Assembly: GCA_001643675.2 (NCBI GenBank)
Contig: LSRY02000006.1
Coordinates: 1,118,501 to 1,182,500, forward strand
Direction of reading: 5' to 3'
DNA length: 64,000 bases
From: Monocercomonoides exilis
Taxonomy: Eukaryota > Preaxostyla > Oxymonadida > Polymastigidae
Positions 25,801 to 37,061 of the stretch are shown here, piece by piece. Under the pieces are notes generated by a model. That model had not been told where the DNA came from and made no database searches. It saw only the letters and a list, made by a program, of their open reading frames with translations. Position 1 is the first letter of the stretch. Each line of letters starts with the position of its first letter. The position numbers were made by a program, and so were the translations under genes.

Positions 25801-28800
25801 AAATGACCGAGGAGAAGCGCATTCTACAGATTATTTCTTCTTGTGAATTGCGGGGAGCGATCGAGAGGGGAAATGAGCCGACGACGATTGAAGGGAAAGG
25901 GGAGGATGGAAGCCGGCTGATTGTGGGGAAAGAGGGGCACTTGAAGATGGCGGTTGGCGCTGCACTCACGACACTGACGATTTCGAAGATTGGATTTGAG
26001 CTGCCGGGAATATCAGAGTTTGGGGAACTGGTGGAAGTCAGTGTGGGGACAACGTATTTTGTGGAGTGCACATTCGGGAGCGGCGATCCGGAAGCATGTG
26101 CAGAGACAAGCATGCGGATAATAACAGGGAGAGGCGGAAAGCTCTCATTTGATGGAGTGGTTATAAAGAACATGGTTTTTAATTCTGATTGCGGAATCTT
26201 TTTGAGCGGCGAGGTTGGGTGCAGTTTTGACTGTGTGGAAGCGAGCAACATCCGATCAAGCGGAAAAGGAATGGTTGTTGGAGAAGGCGGAATGGAGGTT
26301 TTGGTGAATGAATTGAGAAGCACAAAGTGCTCATTTGGGGATGGCAGCTTTGCTGTGCTGAAGAAAGTGAAGAGGCTGAAGTGGAAGAATGGGACGAGCA
26401 TGATGGGTTGCAGGAATGAAGGAGGGGACGGTGGGTGCGGGGTTATTTCAGTTGAAGGAGAAAGCGATGTTGAGATGAACGGGACAAGCATCAGGTTGTG
26501 CTCAGCAAGCGAGGATCGCGGAAGAGGAGGCGGGCTGTATCTGGAGATTTCAGAGAATCCTCTGGTGAATATGAAACTGACAGACATAACGTTTGCAGAT
26601 AATTTAGCAGTTGAGGGAAAGACATGTTTGTTTTGAGCACAGATGTGAATGCATCTGTTGTGAGAGAAAGGTTTGCATTTCAGCTTCAGAACGAGAGAAA
26701 CGAAAGCGTTGCTGATCTGAAAGGCACAGATGATGTTTTGTTGAGTGGATCAGTTATTGATCTCCTGGTGTTCTTGGTTCAAAGGAAGGAGAGTTCGATT
26801 CTTGTATCAAGGGGCGGAATGGACATTCTTGGGTGTGGAAGCGCGGAATTCCCTTGCCTGTCGTTCTGGAGAGGATATGAAAACATCGACTTAGATGCGC
26901 AGAATCGAGCGATACGAATTGACACAAGAGCAAATATCAAAAATCATTATGACCTCTCATCGTTCGAAGTTGTATCGAGCAAGGTAGATGAGAAGTGTGT
27001 GATGCTGTTTGAAAATGGCATGGAAGCAAGCGAAGAGAAAAAACCGATTATTCAGAACTCGAAAGAATTGAAGTTGGAATTGGTTCAGCTTTCGCTTCCA
27101 TCCTCTTTCTCAAACAACGAAGGCGTCCTTCTCCACTCTTCATCGGCCAATTCTTTCCTTTCGCTCAATGGATGCACCTTCAACCAAAACAGTGGATCAG
27201 ACTTGGAGTTCTGCATTATTCGTTCTGAAGGAGGCGATGTTCAATTGCTGGATTGCGATTTCTGTTCGCTGTCTTTCTTATCAACTCCTGTTCAGCTGAA
27301 TTCTTCGTGTGAAATAATCGGATGCAATTTTTCATCGATATCTGCAAGGCCAAGCGAGAAAGGGGGAGCAGTTTATGCGGAGCTGGTGGGTGAAGCGACG
27401 TTTTCGATGGGGCAAACAGAAACAGTTGGGTGCGGCTGCTCTGAAGAATGTGGAAGAGGCGGGTTTATTTTTGTTGAATGCCAAGGTGCGTCAACAGACA
27501 ATCCTTTTGTTTTTGGCGAAGGCATTTCTTTTGCTGGACACAAGGCGCGGGCAGGGAAAAACATATTCATCTCTGCGGGGGATCTGAACAAAAGTGTGAC
27601 GCTATCGTCATTCTGTTTTGACTTCACGAAAGGGAGAGAAGACGAGCTGCTGTTTTGTGGAAGGGATTTGGTCTGGGAAGACACGGGGTTGCTCCGTTTC
27701 TTGGAGACATACGTGAGCCAAACAATATTTGTGAGTTCAGGTGGATACGATATTATGAGGTGCGGAAGCGAAGAGGATCCGTGCAGGAGCATGTGGAAAG
27801 GGATGAGGCAGATAGAGCGAGATGCTCCGCAGACGTGGATAAAAATAGTCGATGAGACGATTGTGCAGGATTCGTTTGTGCTCTCAAACTTTATTATTGA
27901 GCGTGAAGAGACAGAGGAGGAAAATCGAGGAAAGCTGATATTTGCAAACAAGACAGCCGATGGAACCGACCCAGGGATACGCAGCGAGGATGCTTTGCAG
28001 CTGAACAGGATTTCTGTTGTGCTGTCTAAAGGATTTTGGAACGAGCAGCTGTTTTCGATTGTTGGGAAAAGTGGGGTGATTGGGATGAGCGATTGTTCAT
28101 TTGCGACAGAGGCAGGCGGAGACTTTCCAGCGAAGGTTGGGCTTTTGCTGATGGAAAGCGGAGTGTTGAATGTTACGAAGCTGGCGGTTGAGAATGTGAT
28201 GTCGGAGGTGGGTGTGTTTGCAATCAGCAAGAGATGCGATTGCGTGATGCAGCAAGTTGTGGCTTCGGGGTGCACATTTTGTGATGAAAGCTTTGTGAAA
28301 ATAGTTCCAAGTGGAAATGGAATGGAGAATGCAGCTGAATGCGCTGTTGCAATCAAAGACTCGACTTTCCAGCTGATCACTCGGAATGGCAACGGGCCTG
28401 CGATTATCAGTTCGTCTGGGTGTGCCGCTGCTCTATCAATCAGCGGGTGCACATTTGATTCGTGCAAGGCAGTTGAATCGGAGAAGGGTGGCGGTGTTTT
28501 TGAGGAGCTTCATAGTGAAGGAGCTCTGTGGATGAGCAAGTCGTCGGTGATTCAGTGTGGATGCAGCAACGACAACGGAAAAGGAGGAGGGATTTACATA
28601 TATGCCAATTTTGAGGGAGCACTCTCGTTTCTGTTTGAGAAGATGACATTCAAAGGAAACAGCGCGAAAGTGGGGAATGACGTCTTTGTTGAGTGTGTTG
28701 ACATCGAGAACCAGATCAACGAAACGCAGTTTTGTTTTGATTTGCGAGAAACGGCATACGCGCGGTTGAATGCCATCTACGGGATGGACACAAGGAACCA

Positions 28801-31798
28801 CAAAAGCGACACGAATCTGATGGACTTTGTCACGATCCACCAGGCGGACACAATCATCCTGTCATCGGATCCATCGAAGAACGGGAAGAACGATAGGCAG
28901 TGCGGAACGCTGAAGCTTCCGTGCGTGACGCTGGGCTATGCGCTGAGCCATTTGACGAACGATGTCGATAGCAGGCTTCTGGTGGATGGGGAATCTTGTG
29001 TTGAGAAAGAAATAAATCTGGAAGATCTTTCAGTGGCGTCTCGGAAGGAGGATGTTTCGAAAGTGGCGGTATTCGGTGATATTGCGCACACAAGAGCGAG
29101 CGTGATGGTAACCACAGGCAGTGTCTCTGTCTCGAAGATTGAATTTTTCTTTGATTCAGATTTTTCTTCAGCTCACCGCGTTCTGCTCACAGCAGAGTCT
29201 GGAAGCCTATCATTGTTTTTGTGCAGTTTTGCTCAATCGCAGGAAGAAAGAAGTGCTCAAACGATTGGACTGACGCTCGTCTCAATCGAAAATGGGCAAG
29301 TGACTGCTTCACAGATAAAAATATCTCACATGCACTTTTCTGCCGAAGCTTCAGTTCGAATCGCTCGTTTGAGTGGTTGCGTGTTGCTCTCTGAAATGAA
29401 AGTGGAAGATGTTGTTCTGAATGGAGGCACTTTCATTTTGGTTGAAGGAGCACATCCGTTTTCTGAACAGCAGAAAATAGGAGGAGAAAAGACCGTTGAG
29501 CTAAAAGATGTGTCATTTGACAATGTTTTATCAACACAGCAGGAGAAAGGGGTCATCGCTTGCTCGTTGTTCAAAGGAGGGATTTATTTGGCGAATTGCA
29601 CTTGTTCCAATGCTTCTTCGAAGTGTGTAACAGGAAGCGTGATGAGTTTTTGCGATTGCAGCAACGTGACATTGCATTGGAACGTGCTTCGAGGTGACCT
29701 GGAGCATTCAGAAAAAAGTGAAAACAGCAAAGAGGCGGACATTTGCCAATGGACATCTTCAGCTGTTTCTTTTGTCAGCAGCACAGCGACAATGAAAGAT
29801 ACCACGATTGCAAACAACTCTATAGGAGGAATGAGCATGTTTGGAGGAAGCATGATGATTGAAAAAAGCGAATTCATAAACAACAATCCGAAGATCGGAA
29901 ATTATCAATCAGTTCGGAGAAATATCGTTTGTGCAGGCTCTGGGTTGTTGAACGTTGCAAGTGTGAAAGGAGGAGACGGAGCGAAGGAGGGCTCATCGCT
30001 GTGGTTCCTAAACGAAGGGTGCACGCTGGGCGGGATAGCAGAAGAAAGAGAATCAGCGTTTTTCATTCCGGAACTTAAAAGTGTGAAGGGGGAAGATGAT
30101 GGAAGTGTGACGAGGCTGAAGTTCGTTGGGCTGCTTCTTGTTCCTTGCAATCTATCGTTTCGGGTGGTGAAGAGGGTTGGATCGGAGGCGTTGGTGGAGA
30201 GATACTCATTTGAAGAGGGAGGGTTTGTGTCGGAGGCAGAAGTATTAGGGGAAGTGCCTTCAAAGACGATTTGTGAGGCAGGAGAGGAGACAGAAGTGTC
30301 GTTGTGCATTCTGTATGGAAATGCGGAGACACCTTCGCCAACAAAGGAATTCATTTTGAAGAACGGAAGCAATCCGAAAGCAAATGGAGAAGAAAAGCTT
30401 GTTGAAGGTGGAAAAGAAGGAAAATCATCATGGGCGCTTATTGTGATTGTGATATTTGCTGTGTTATTCGTTATTGCTATGATTGGTTTTATTTTGTTTG
30501 TTATCCGCTGGAGAAAGCAAAAGAGAAGAACGGAAGAATTGGAGATAATTGTGGAAGACACAGTGAAGAAGGATCCGAAGGCGTTTGAGATGGTGACGAT
30601 GGAGATGTCGCCTGAGGAGCAATGGAGGAGAGCAGAGAGGGAGGCAGAGAAGAAGAACGAGGAGAGAATAAAGAAGAGGGTGTATGAGAAAAGCTTGGGA
30701 CACTCAGAGTCATCAGAGCATTTGCTGAGTGAATGTGAATCGACTGAATACATTCTTGGAAGAGATTCAGACAAAATTCCTGAATGGATGCTGGAGAAAG
30801 CAGACGATGATGAAAAAGAGAAAGAGGAGAAAAGGAAGCAAACACCATCGCCATCCATCTCATCCACTTCAACGACAGATACGTCAGACACAGAATCCAC
30901 TTTTGTTCGGAGAGAGGACTTGTGCCCAACCACTTCATCGATGTCGAACTTGGTGGATGCAATGGCCTGCTCCTCGCCTCATGAGAAGCTGATTGTGGAT
31001 CTGAGGGATTCGCTGTTCATGTTACTTCATGGGAGGAACGAGAAGAAAGAGATGGCGATTGGCTCTTTGGAGGAGAGGGAGCTGACAGCAGCCCAGATCC
31101 TGTTCTGGGTGGCTAATCTTGCGCTCCATTCTTTCGACGAAACGGAAATTCCGCTTCAGTCGCTGAGCAGTCTGAGTCCGCACATTGTGCTGTTCTCAGA
31201 GCACATGGTGATCTGCATTGTGATGCACTCTGATTTCCTTTCATCTGATGATTCAGACTCATCGTCGATCTCCTCGTCGACTGTTGTGACATCTGCAAGC
31301 GATGATGACAGTGACTCTCTGCCCTCATCAGCGTTTGAGGATGACTCGGATTTCAAGAAAGAGTGTCTGAGGTGGATGGCGCCGGAGCTGTTGAATGGAG
31401 CGAAGAAGCATGGGACGAAGAAGACAGTGGTGTTCTCGATTGGGATGATGCTGTGGGAGTGCCTGACGCTGGAGATCCCGTTTGGAGAGTATGAGGCAGT
31501 GATTGCTGGGGATAAGATTGTGAAAGGAGAAAGGCCAAGCATGGCGAAGATTGAAGGAACGTCAATGGAAAAAGTTGTGGAATGTTGTCTGCTGGGAGAA
31601 CGTGAAAAGCGGCCAGGCTTGAATGATGTCAAGCGGGAGTTCATATCGCACCAACCAAAAAGGTTTCTTCAAATGACGAGGTCAGATGCAGTTTGCGTTT
31701 CGAGCGAGATTGTCTTTATTTATCATTCAGATGAAGACAACATCAAAAGGGCCGCCGACACGAAGGCGAAATCAAAAGCATCCGAGTCATTCGTGTGA
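19823..31798 (+). CDS. Giant beta-helix receptor with transmembrane segment and pseudokinase tail (left copy; three apparent frameshifts)
   Basis: The start at 19,823 gives a clear signal peptide, MKILFLLFLSFFVGRAQC; an ATG 25 codons upstream would bury it. The ectodomain holds eight modules of about 350 residues, each with a CGxxxxPC motif (near 21,417; 22,453; 23,534; 24,580; 25,750; 26,831; 27,759; 28,897), followed by short Ser/Gly/Asn-rich strands typical of right-handed parallel beta-helices. A transmembrane helix (about 30,425-30,515, ALIVIVIFAVLFVIAMIGF) is followed by WRKQKRR, so the tail is cytoplasmic. The tail ends in a kinase-like C-lobe: RWMAPELL, VFSIGMMLWECLTLEIPF, EKRPGL. The frame breaks at about 25,456-25,460, 25,566-25,568 and 26,615-26,617, each a G/C run one base shorter than in the right copy. 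Corrected length would be about 3,992 residues. Ligand and role are unknown. Confidence 0.85.
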
Positions 31799-33062
31799 AA
31801 CGATTCAATTAAATAGAAGTTATGAATAAAGAAGCTGTCGTGGCTTTGTTTGCGTGTTGATCAGATATTTGCGTGTCTTTCTTGAAAACAATGTGAGGTT
31901 GATATGTATTTTAAAAGCTCTTTGTGTTCAAGTGAATATCATAGAATTTTTTGTTCTTATAACAAGCGATGCTTGACCTGAAGCGATTATCATTCTGTGG
32001 CACAAACTTGCATATTTAGAAGTTTCTAAATATATATGTGGTGTTTATATGCAGCAGCAGCAGAAACAACAATATGTATATGTATATTATCCTCTTTTCT
32101 TAATTTTCAGCTCTTTATTTGACACTCAAATTCCGATTAACGTGTTTAATCACATTTCACTCTATTTTTTGCAAATATGAAATACAACATCAAATGTTTT
32201 GGGCATTTCTTCAATCCATATTCAAAGCAAAATTTAGAACACAGCCATAAGCCGATGCTAAACAAGAATTGTTCAAAAATGAAATTATTTGCATCGAACA
32301 AGTTGCGAAAGTTGTGTTCAAGTCAGATTATTTTCCAATCAAGATTCATTGCCAAAACTGAAATTTCGTTGTGATCGAACAAATTAACTGAATATCTGAG
32401 GCGCATGCCAGATGAAGGGCCTATTTTTGCAACTGCTGCAATGTGAAGAAGTTAATTACTTTTGAACTGCAATGCGAAATTTTTGAAGTGTTACAAACGA
32501 TAACTAAAATTGATTTATTCAACATGTTGGTGTATTTCTTTGAGTTCTTTCAAAAATTTCAGAATCATTTATTTTCTCATAAAAAAAAATTATAATTAAA
32601 ATTAAAATTACAATAAAAAATAAAATAAAATAAAATTGAATGAAAAATTAGAAAATATATATGTACAGTCAGTGCCAAACACGATCCATGGTGCGAAACC
32701 CGGCCCATTACAAAAGTATTTAAAATGACTAACTCTTTGTAATTCTTTCAATTCCATAAGTGATAATGAATAATTTCAACTATTCGAAATCACAGGACCA
32801 TTTTATGACGCGTGGACAGTTTCATGATAGCTTTTGAAAAAAATGAAACAAAGAATTTATCTTTTTGCATTTTATTGAATATTATAGAAATAGTAGATAT
32901 GAAACAATAAAAACGATAATCAAGTTTCGATAATGCTCGCAAAGAGTGTTTTGCTTTCAAAGATCACATTTTTCCATTGTATTTATTGAAGTACTCTTCT
33001 CTTATGCGTCTTTCTTTCGAATCAAATGAAGGAGAAATTTCTCTGGGAGGGTGAACAAAATA
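31799..33062. other. AT-rich region after receptor gene, left arm
   Basis: About 1.26 kb follow the receptor stop. A 65-codon plus-strand frame at 32,177-32,374 (MKYNIKCFGHFFNPYSKQN) starts with ATG but has no recognisable features and may be chance. A TA followed by CAGTCAGTGCC at 32,664-32,676 looks like the outer tip of a Tc1/pogo-type transposon, oriented toward the transposase at 33,063; the matching far end was not found. An A run near 32,552 is one base shorter than in the right arm. Confidence 0.5.
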
Positions 33063-34908
33063 TTATATTTCGTCACAAGAAGTTGATTTCACTTCTTTTT
33101 CATTGACTTTGACCATTTCAATCATTCTCTTTGCTTTTTTTCTCGAAAACTTTTTTTCCTTTGCTGGTTCTTTATTCAACATTTCATTAAGTTCTTGTCG
33201 ACTATGTTTATTCTCACGTTTCTTTTCAGAAGATGAAGTTGGTTTTCCAATTTTCGCAAGCTGCTTTTGAAGAAAATGGAAATGCTCTTTTGTTGATTCA
33301 ATTTGTTTCATTAGCTCTGATTCATCCATCTCATTTGCTCCTTCTGTTGGCTTTTCGTCGGTTGTATTTTCGTCGGTTGAATATTTTCTGTGATTAACGA
33401 TCAACTTTGTAGGTTCTTTTGATATTTCAGAATCTTTTAGAGATGAATATTTTGAAGGTTGTGAAGAAGGTAATTGTTTGTCGCTTTGAGGAGAATAATT
33501 CCAAAACAACTCTTCTCTTCAATCTCGCGATGAAACAGAAGTTTCAGAATTGCCTTTATGATTTTGTATTGGGGATCCAGATATGCGATCCAAAACTGGG
33601 GCTGCAGCAACAGACCAAACTCCGCTTTTAATGAAAGCTGATTTGATTGTGGAAGGCATTGTTGCTGCAGCAATTGCTTCAGGGAGAGTGTCAGCAAGTG
33701 ATGCTTTGTTTGAATGAATTGAAAACGGAGAAGGAATTTGAAATTTGTTATAAAGTGTAGTTTTCAAACGAGATAAGATGCATGAATCACATGGTTGTTA
33801 AAGATGAGTCATGTTGTGAGGAAAGAATTTAATAATTATGTTGTGTTCCTCAGCAGATCTTGAAACAGAATCATCCGTATGAGTAATATGATTATCCATC
33901 AAAAACAGGGCTTTATGTGTAGTGGATGGTTTAACTTTGGACACGATCCATGAAATCCTGCTATTGATCATGACACTTCTAAAAATCTCTTTAGTCATCC
34001 ATCCCGATGAGGAAGGAAGAACTTCAATATCGAAAGATGAAAGTGAAGAAAATTCTTTGGGTAAACATTTTGTTGGCCAAAGAAGAAATTTTCTTGGAGA
34101 GGATCCATCTGCACATACACATAAGCACAACGTTGAATTTGGCACTTTCGGAGGAGCTGGAGAAGATGGAGGAATTTGATTTTTCAGGCAAGCAATCAGT
34201 TTACTTGGACTTTTATTCAAATTCAATGAGGTTTCATCAAAATTAAATATTTTTGAAGAATCAATGTGATTTTCGTTAATCACATTTGACAATTCTTCAA
34301 ACCATTGTCTGACATTCTCTGGTGATTGAGCAGCAATTTTTGACATGTCTGTTGGCTTGAAATTGCAGCATGAATAAACTCACTCCTTTTTAACAACTTG
34401 TATGCACATTTTTCGTTTATTTTTCTTGGCTCGTTTTCATCTGTTGAATCCTTTTCGAAAATATCCACGCACTCATAAAAATGTGTATTTAAAAAAATGA
34501 AAAGTCAAAAACAAATAAAACCATGTTTTGAACGTCATGCACTCGAACAGTTTCCTGTTCTGACAACTTCACAAGAACTTGATTTTCTATTATTTCGAGC
34601 TGTGGCGAATTAATTGTTAAAGGATGCCCATCAACTCCAATATCCCTTCCTTCCTTTTGCGCTTTGATTCCCCTGAGCCAAGCTCCTTTGGATTTAAGTT
34701 TTTCATTCACGGCAGTTTGCCATTTCAGTGAATAATCATTTCGAATTGCAAATATTTTTTTCGTTGTTGAAGGAATGGAACGATATTTGCTGGATGCAAG
34801 TTCGCGATGAAGTTGAAGAGGAGAGAGATATGTTTTGTTGCTCAAGTTAAATGGGTCATGATCAAATTGAAAATCCCGATAACTGTTTTTCGTTACAACT
34901 TTTTGCAT
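33063..34908 (-). pseudogene. Decayed pogo/Tigger-like DDE transposase (left copy)
   Basis: Minus-strand pieces are collinear with a DDE_1 (pogo/Tigger/CENP-B-like) transposase. The catalytic core is recognisable: IFNFDET (first Asp), LFLMDNH (second Asp) and HNIIIKFFPHNMTHL, after which the family normally continues LQP-D. Here a TAA falls within that motif (about 33,798), the same frame resumes with QPCD, and it is stopped again by TGA near 33,519 before a Lys/Glu-rich tail ending at 33,063. The N-terminal part (34,489-34,908 and 34,280-34,468) lies in different frames; one of these shifts could be an intron near 34,440-34,550. At least two in-frame stops are shared with the right copy, so the decay predates or was copied during arm duplication. 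It is not expected to make active transposase. Confidence 0.8.
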
Positions 34909-35088
34909 TACTTGATATATATCATCGTTTTTTGTGTCAATTTCTTTCTATAACTCAAACATGATATCATTTTTTGGCATAAGTGTAAAAAAAAATACCT
35001 CCTTCAGTTTAGCAATTTTTTCATTTCAACAAAATAGAAATAAATAACATAAAAATTCAACACTTTTGGGTGGAGCAGTTTTTTGATA
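34909..35088. other. AT-rich spacer between transposase and MITE
   Basis: A short AT-rich stretch upstream of the transposase remnant. The expected second terminal repeat of the transposon was looked for here and not found. Confidence 0.4.
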
Positions 35089-35350
35089 TATGGGTGATTA
35101 TTTTTGAAATCATATCTTTTTTCGGGGTGTTAATTTTCAAAAATTGAAAGTTTTTCGAAAGAAAATTTTAATCCAAAAGAGAAGAAGCACGATAATTGTT
35201 TTTAAAAACAAATGTTTTCACCTAATGAAAGATTAAAATGCATCCAATATGCCTTTTCACTTTTCAACGTTCATATAAAAATATTCAAGATAAGTTTTTG
35301 AACCGAAAATTATGTATGAAAAAATTTGATTTCAAAAATAATCACCCATA
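35089..35350. mobile_element. MITE with ATATGGGTGATTATTTTTGA ends (left copy)
   Basis: The ends are inverted copies of each other over about 25 bp (ATATGGGTGATTATTTTTGA... and ...TCAAAAATAATCACCCATAT). The interior of about 210 bp has no coding potential. A relative sits at 58,942-59,603 with the same termini, and its mirror copy is at 40,952-41,213. It is a non-autonomous element; the transposase that moved it is unknown, though the neighbouring pogo-like remnant is a candidate. Confidence 0.82.
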
Positions 35351-35686
35351 TCTTCAAAAATTTCTTTGACAAAAAATAATTATGATCAAAACCATAATTA
35401 AATCTTTATTTATATCTTTTTCGTTAAAAACTTTAATTCCTGCGAATTGAAAGTTTATCTTTGAATTTAATAACACAACACTAATAATATCACAAGTTAA
35501 TTTGAATCTACATGATTCTTATCAGAGATATGGTATATCAGCTATAGATTCATCTCGATTAGGTAGATAAATATTATCGATTTATGTGAATCTGGTGGTT
35601 GTTATCATCTTGTGTAATAAGTTGGAATAGGCAATGATAATAAGATAGAGATTGATGATTATTGCTGATACTCTTAGGGGTTTATC

Positions 35687-35866
35687 ATGATTAGATTTTC
35701 AGTGATGTTCTATAAAGATGGAGTCATTGATAGGTGTAATCGAGATATATCTATAGCTGATATACTATATCTCCAAGAGGAAGAATTAGCTAAAAGATTA
35801 ACTGGAAGTGTTCAAGTTGGTGAATCAATGGTGAAATTGTGTGAAAATTGGTGTTATCGTCGATGA
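35687..35866 (+). CDS. Short reading frame, 59 residues, in terminal repeat of central element (left)
   Basis: An ATG frame of 59 codons gives MIRFSVMFYKDG...GESMVKLCENWCYRR, with balanced composition (acidic middle, basic Cys/Trp end) in otherwise AT-rich DNA. It lies about 95 bp upstream of the 84-codon frame on the same strand. Its middle part is the right half of a ~35-bp inverted repeat whose other half is at 35,527-35,561, so part of the coding sequence may also be a structural element. I recognise no family. The right-arm copy is at 40,436-40,615. Confidence 0.45.
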   Translation: MIRFSVMFYKDGVIDRCNRDISIADILYLQEEELAKRLTGSVQVGESMVKLCENWCYRR

Positions 35867-35960
35867 ATAACATGAGTTGAACATGAGTTGAACCTGTTGA
35901 TGTGATCGTTTGTGAAATCGCAAATAAAAATAACTGATTTTGTTTTTTGTTTTATAGTAA

Positions 35961-36215
35961 ATGGGTCGGAAGAAGATATACGCAACTGTGGAAGAAGCGA
36001 AAGCGGCTCAACAAAAACAAATAAAACTGTTTCAGGAAAAACGAAAGGAAGAAACTAAGTATTACAACGAACATGTATCTGAAAAACAGAAGAAGTTGAT
36101 TAAGATATTGAGGAGAAAGCTTATCGAAAGTGATGAGTTGTTAGATGAGTTGATGGAAAAAGTTAATGGGTGTTTGCCTGCACAGGGTGGACAGGTTAAG
36201 CTGGTCAGGAAATAA
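35961..36215 (+). CDS. Small basic helical protein in terminal repeat of central element (left)
   Basis: This is an intact 84-codon frame with start MGRKKIYATVEEAKAAQQKQ, a charged helical Lys/Glu/Gln middle, and end GGQVKLVRK. The N-terminal pattern (basic residues, then KIYAT-EEAKAA) resembles small DNA-binding or coiled-coil proteins in several viral and mobile elements, but I cannot name a family. It is intact in both arms while the central primase-helicase is broken. It could be a replication or packaging accessory protein of the element; this is inference. Confidence 0.55.
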   Translation: MGRKKIYATVEEAKAAQQKQIKLFQEKRKEETKYYNEHVSEKQKKLIKILRRKLIESDELLDELMEKVNGCLPAQGGQVKLVRK

Positions 36216-36222
36216 GTGTGTT

Positions 36223-36254
36223 CTGTGGCTGGGAAATATTGAGTTAAATCTCCG
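36223..36254 (+). repeat. 32-bp direct repeat, copy 1 (left terminal repeat)
   Basis: CTGTGGCTGGGAAATATTGA and the following 12 bases recur identically at 36,803-36,834. Each copy follows a G/C-rich stretch with GGACCAGGT/GGACAGGT-like units, unlike the AT-rich surroundings. The mirror copies lie in the right arm at about 39,468-39,499 and 40,048-40,079. A replication iteron or recombination trace is possible. Confidence 0.8.
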
Positions 36255-36802
36255 TGCTGGAAGCGTAAACCAGAAACCGGATCTATTTATTTCATCTGAA
36301 AACAGCTGCCAACCTGTTATTTCTGCCAACATGAGTATTTTACCCCTTATTTGTCATGATTATGAGGTTTTTTTTATTTTCGATTATATTATCATTTTGC
36401 CACATTGCCACATGTTATCGTTGGTGGAACACGTTCGCTGTCATCATATTAGGAAGTAATTTTTAACTTTTGATGGAACAAGAAACTTGTTCTAACTTGT
36501 TCCGGTATGATTTTCAGGGAAATATCGTTTGTTAATCCTAAAATTGATGAAAAATTTGTGAAAAACGAGTGAAAAACAGGTAAAAACAATTAATTGTCGG
36601 AACACGCCGGACGGAACAAGTGACCGTTGGTGTCACCGTTACCCAAACCGATTTTTGTTCTGCCTGCTTTTTGTTTATTATAAAAAACAACGGTTCGGTT
36701 TCTTGAATAAATGGTGTTATGGTTGATTGCCTCATTGTCGATTTTGCTCAGAGGCGTTAATTGTTTTGCCTGGACCAGGTTGACTGAGCAGTTAATTTGG
36801 TG

Positions 36803-36834
36803 CTGTGGCTGGGAAATATTGAGTTAAATCTCCG
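36803..36834 (+). repeat. 32-bp direct repeat, copy 2 (left terminal repeat)
   Basis: Identical to 36,223-36,254. It is followed by tandem GGACTGGGTGGACCAGGTGG units (about 36,846-36,875), just before the palindrome arm ends near 36,924. Confidence 0.8.
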
Positions 36835-37061
36835 AGCTTTTCACCTGGACTGGGTGGACCAGGTGGACCGGGTCAATTATATTCTAGAAATAATGTGGGC
36901 AAACGGGCAAAGTGAACAAAGTGGGCAAAATACATTTAATGTGAAAATTAACTGTTATCGTTCATTTTCGACATTAATCTCAACGTCATCTTTCCCGTAA
37001 ATTTACGTTTCTAAAATAAATCTGTTTCAAAAAAAAATTGATTCTTTTAATTTAAATCAAA

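Larger units (their letters stand above)
19695..36924 (+). repeat. Left arm of a giant inverted repeat (~17.2 kb)
   Basis: Positions x in this arm pair with about 76,302-76,304 minus x in the right arm. The outer boundary is sharp: TTTTCAAAAAGGATG (from 19,695) matches the reverse complement ending at 56,609, and the sequences differ outside it. The inner boundary is near 36,924, where similarity fades after the AAACGGGCAAAGTG block. In the stretches compared I found one substitution and eight one-base homopolymer length differences; I did not run a full alignment. Contents from outside in are the receptor gene, an AT-rich gap, a transposase pseudogene, a MITE, and two short reading frames. 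Confidence 0.95.

Noticed and set aside
32177-32374. A 65-codon frame after the receptor gene (and its mirror)
   Set aside because: AT-rich, no recognisable features, and present twice only by arm duplication. Not strong enough to list as a gene.
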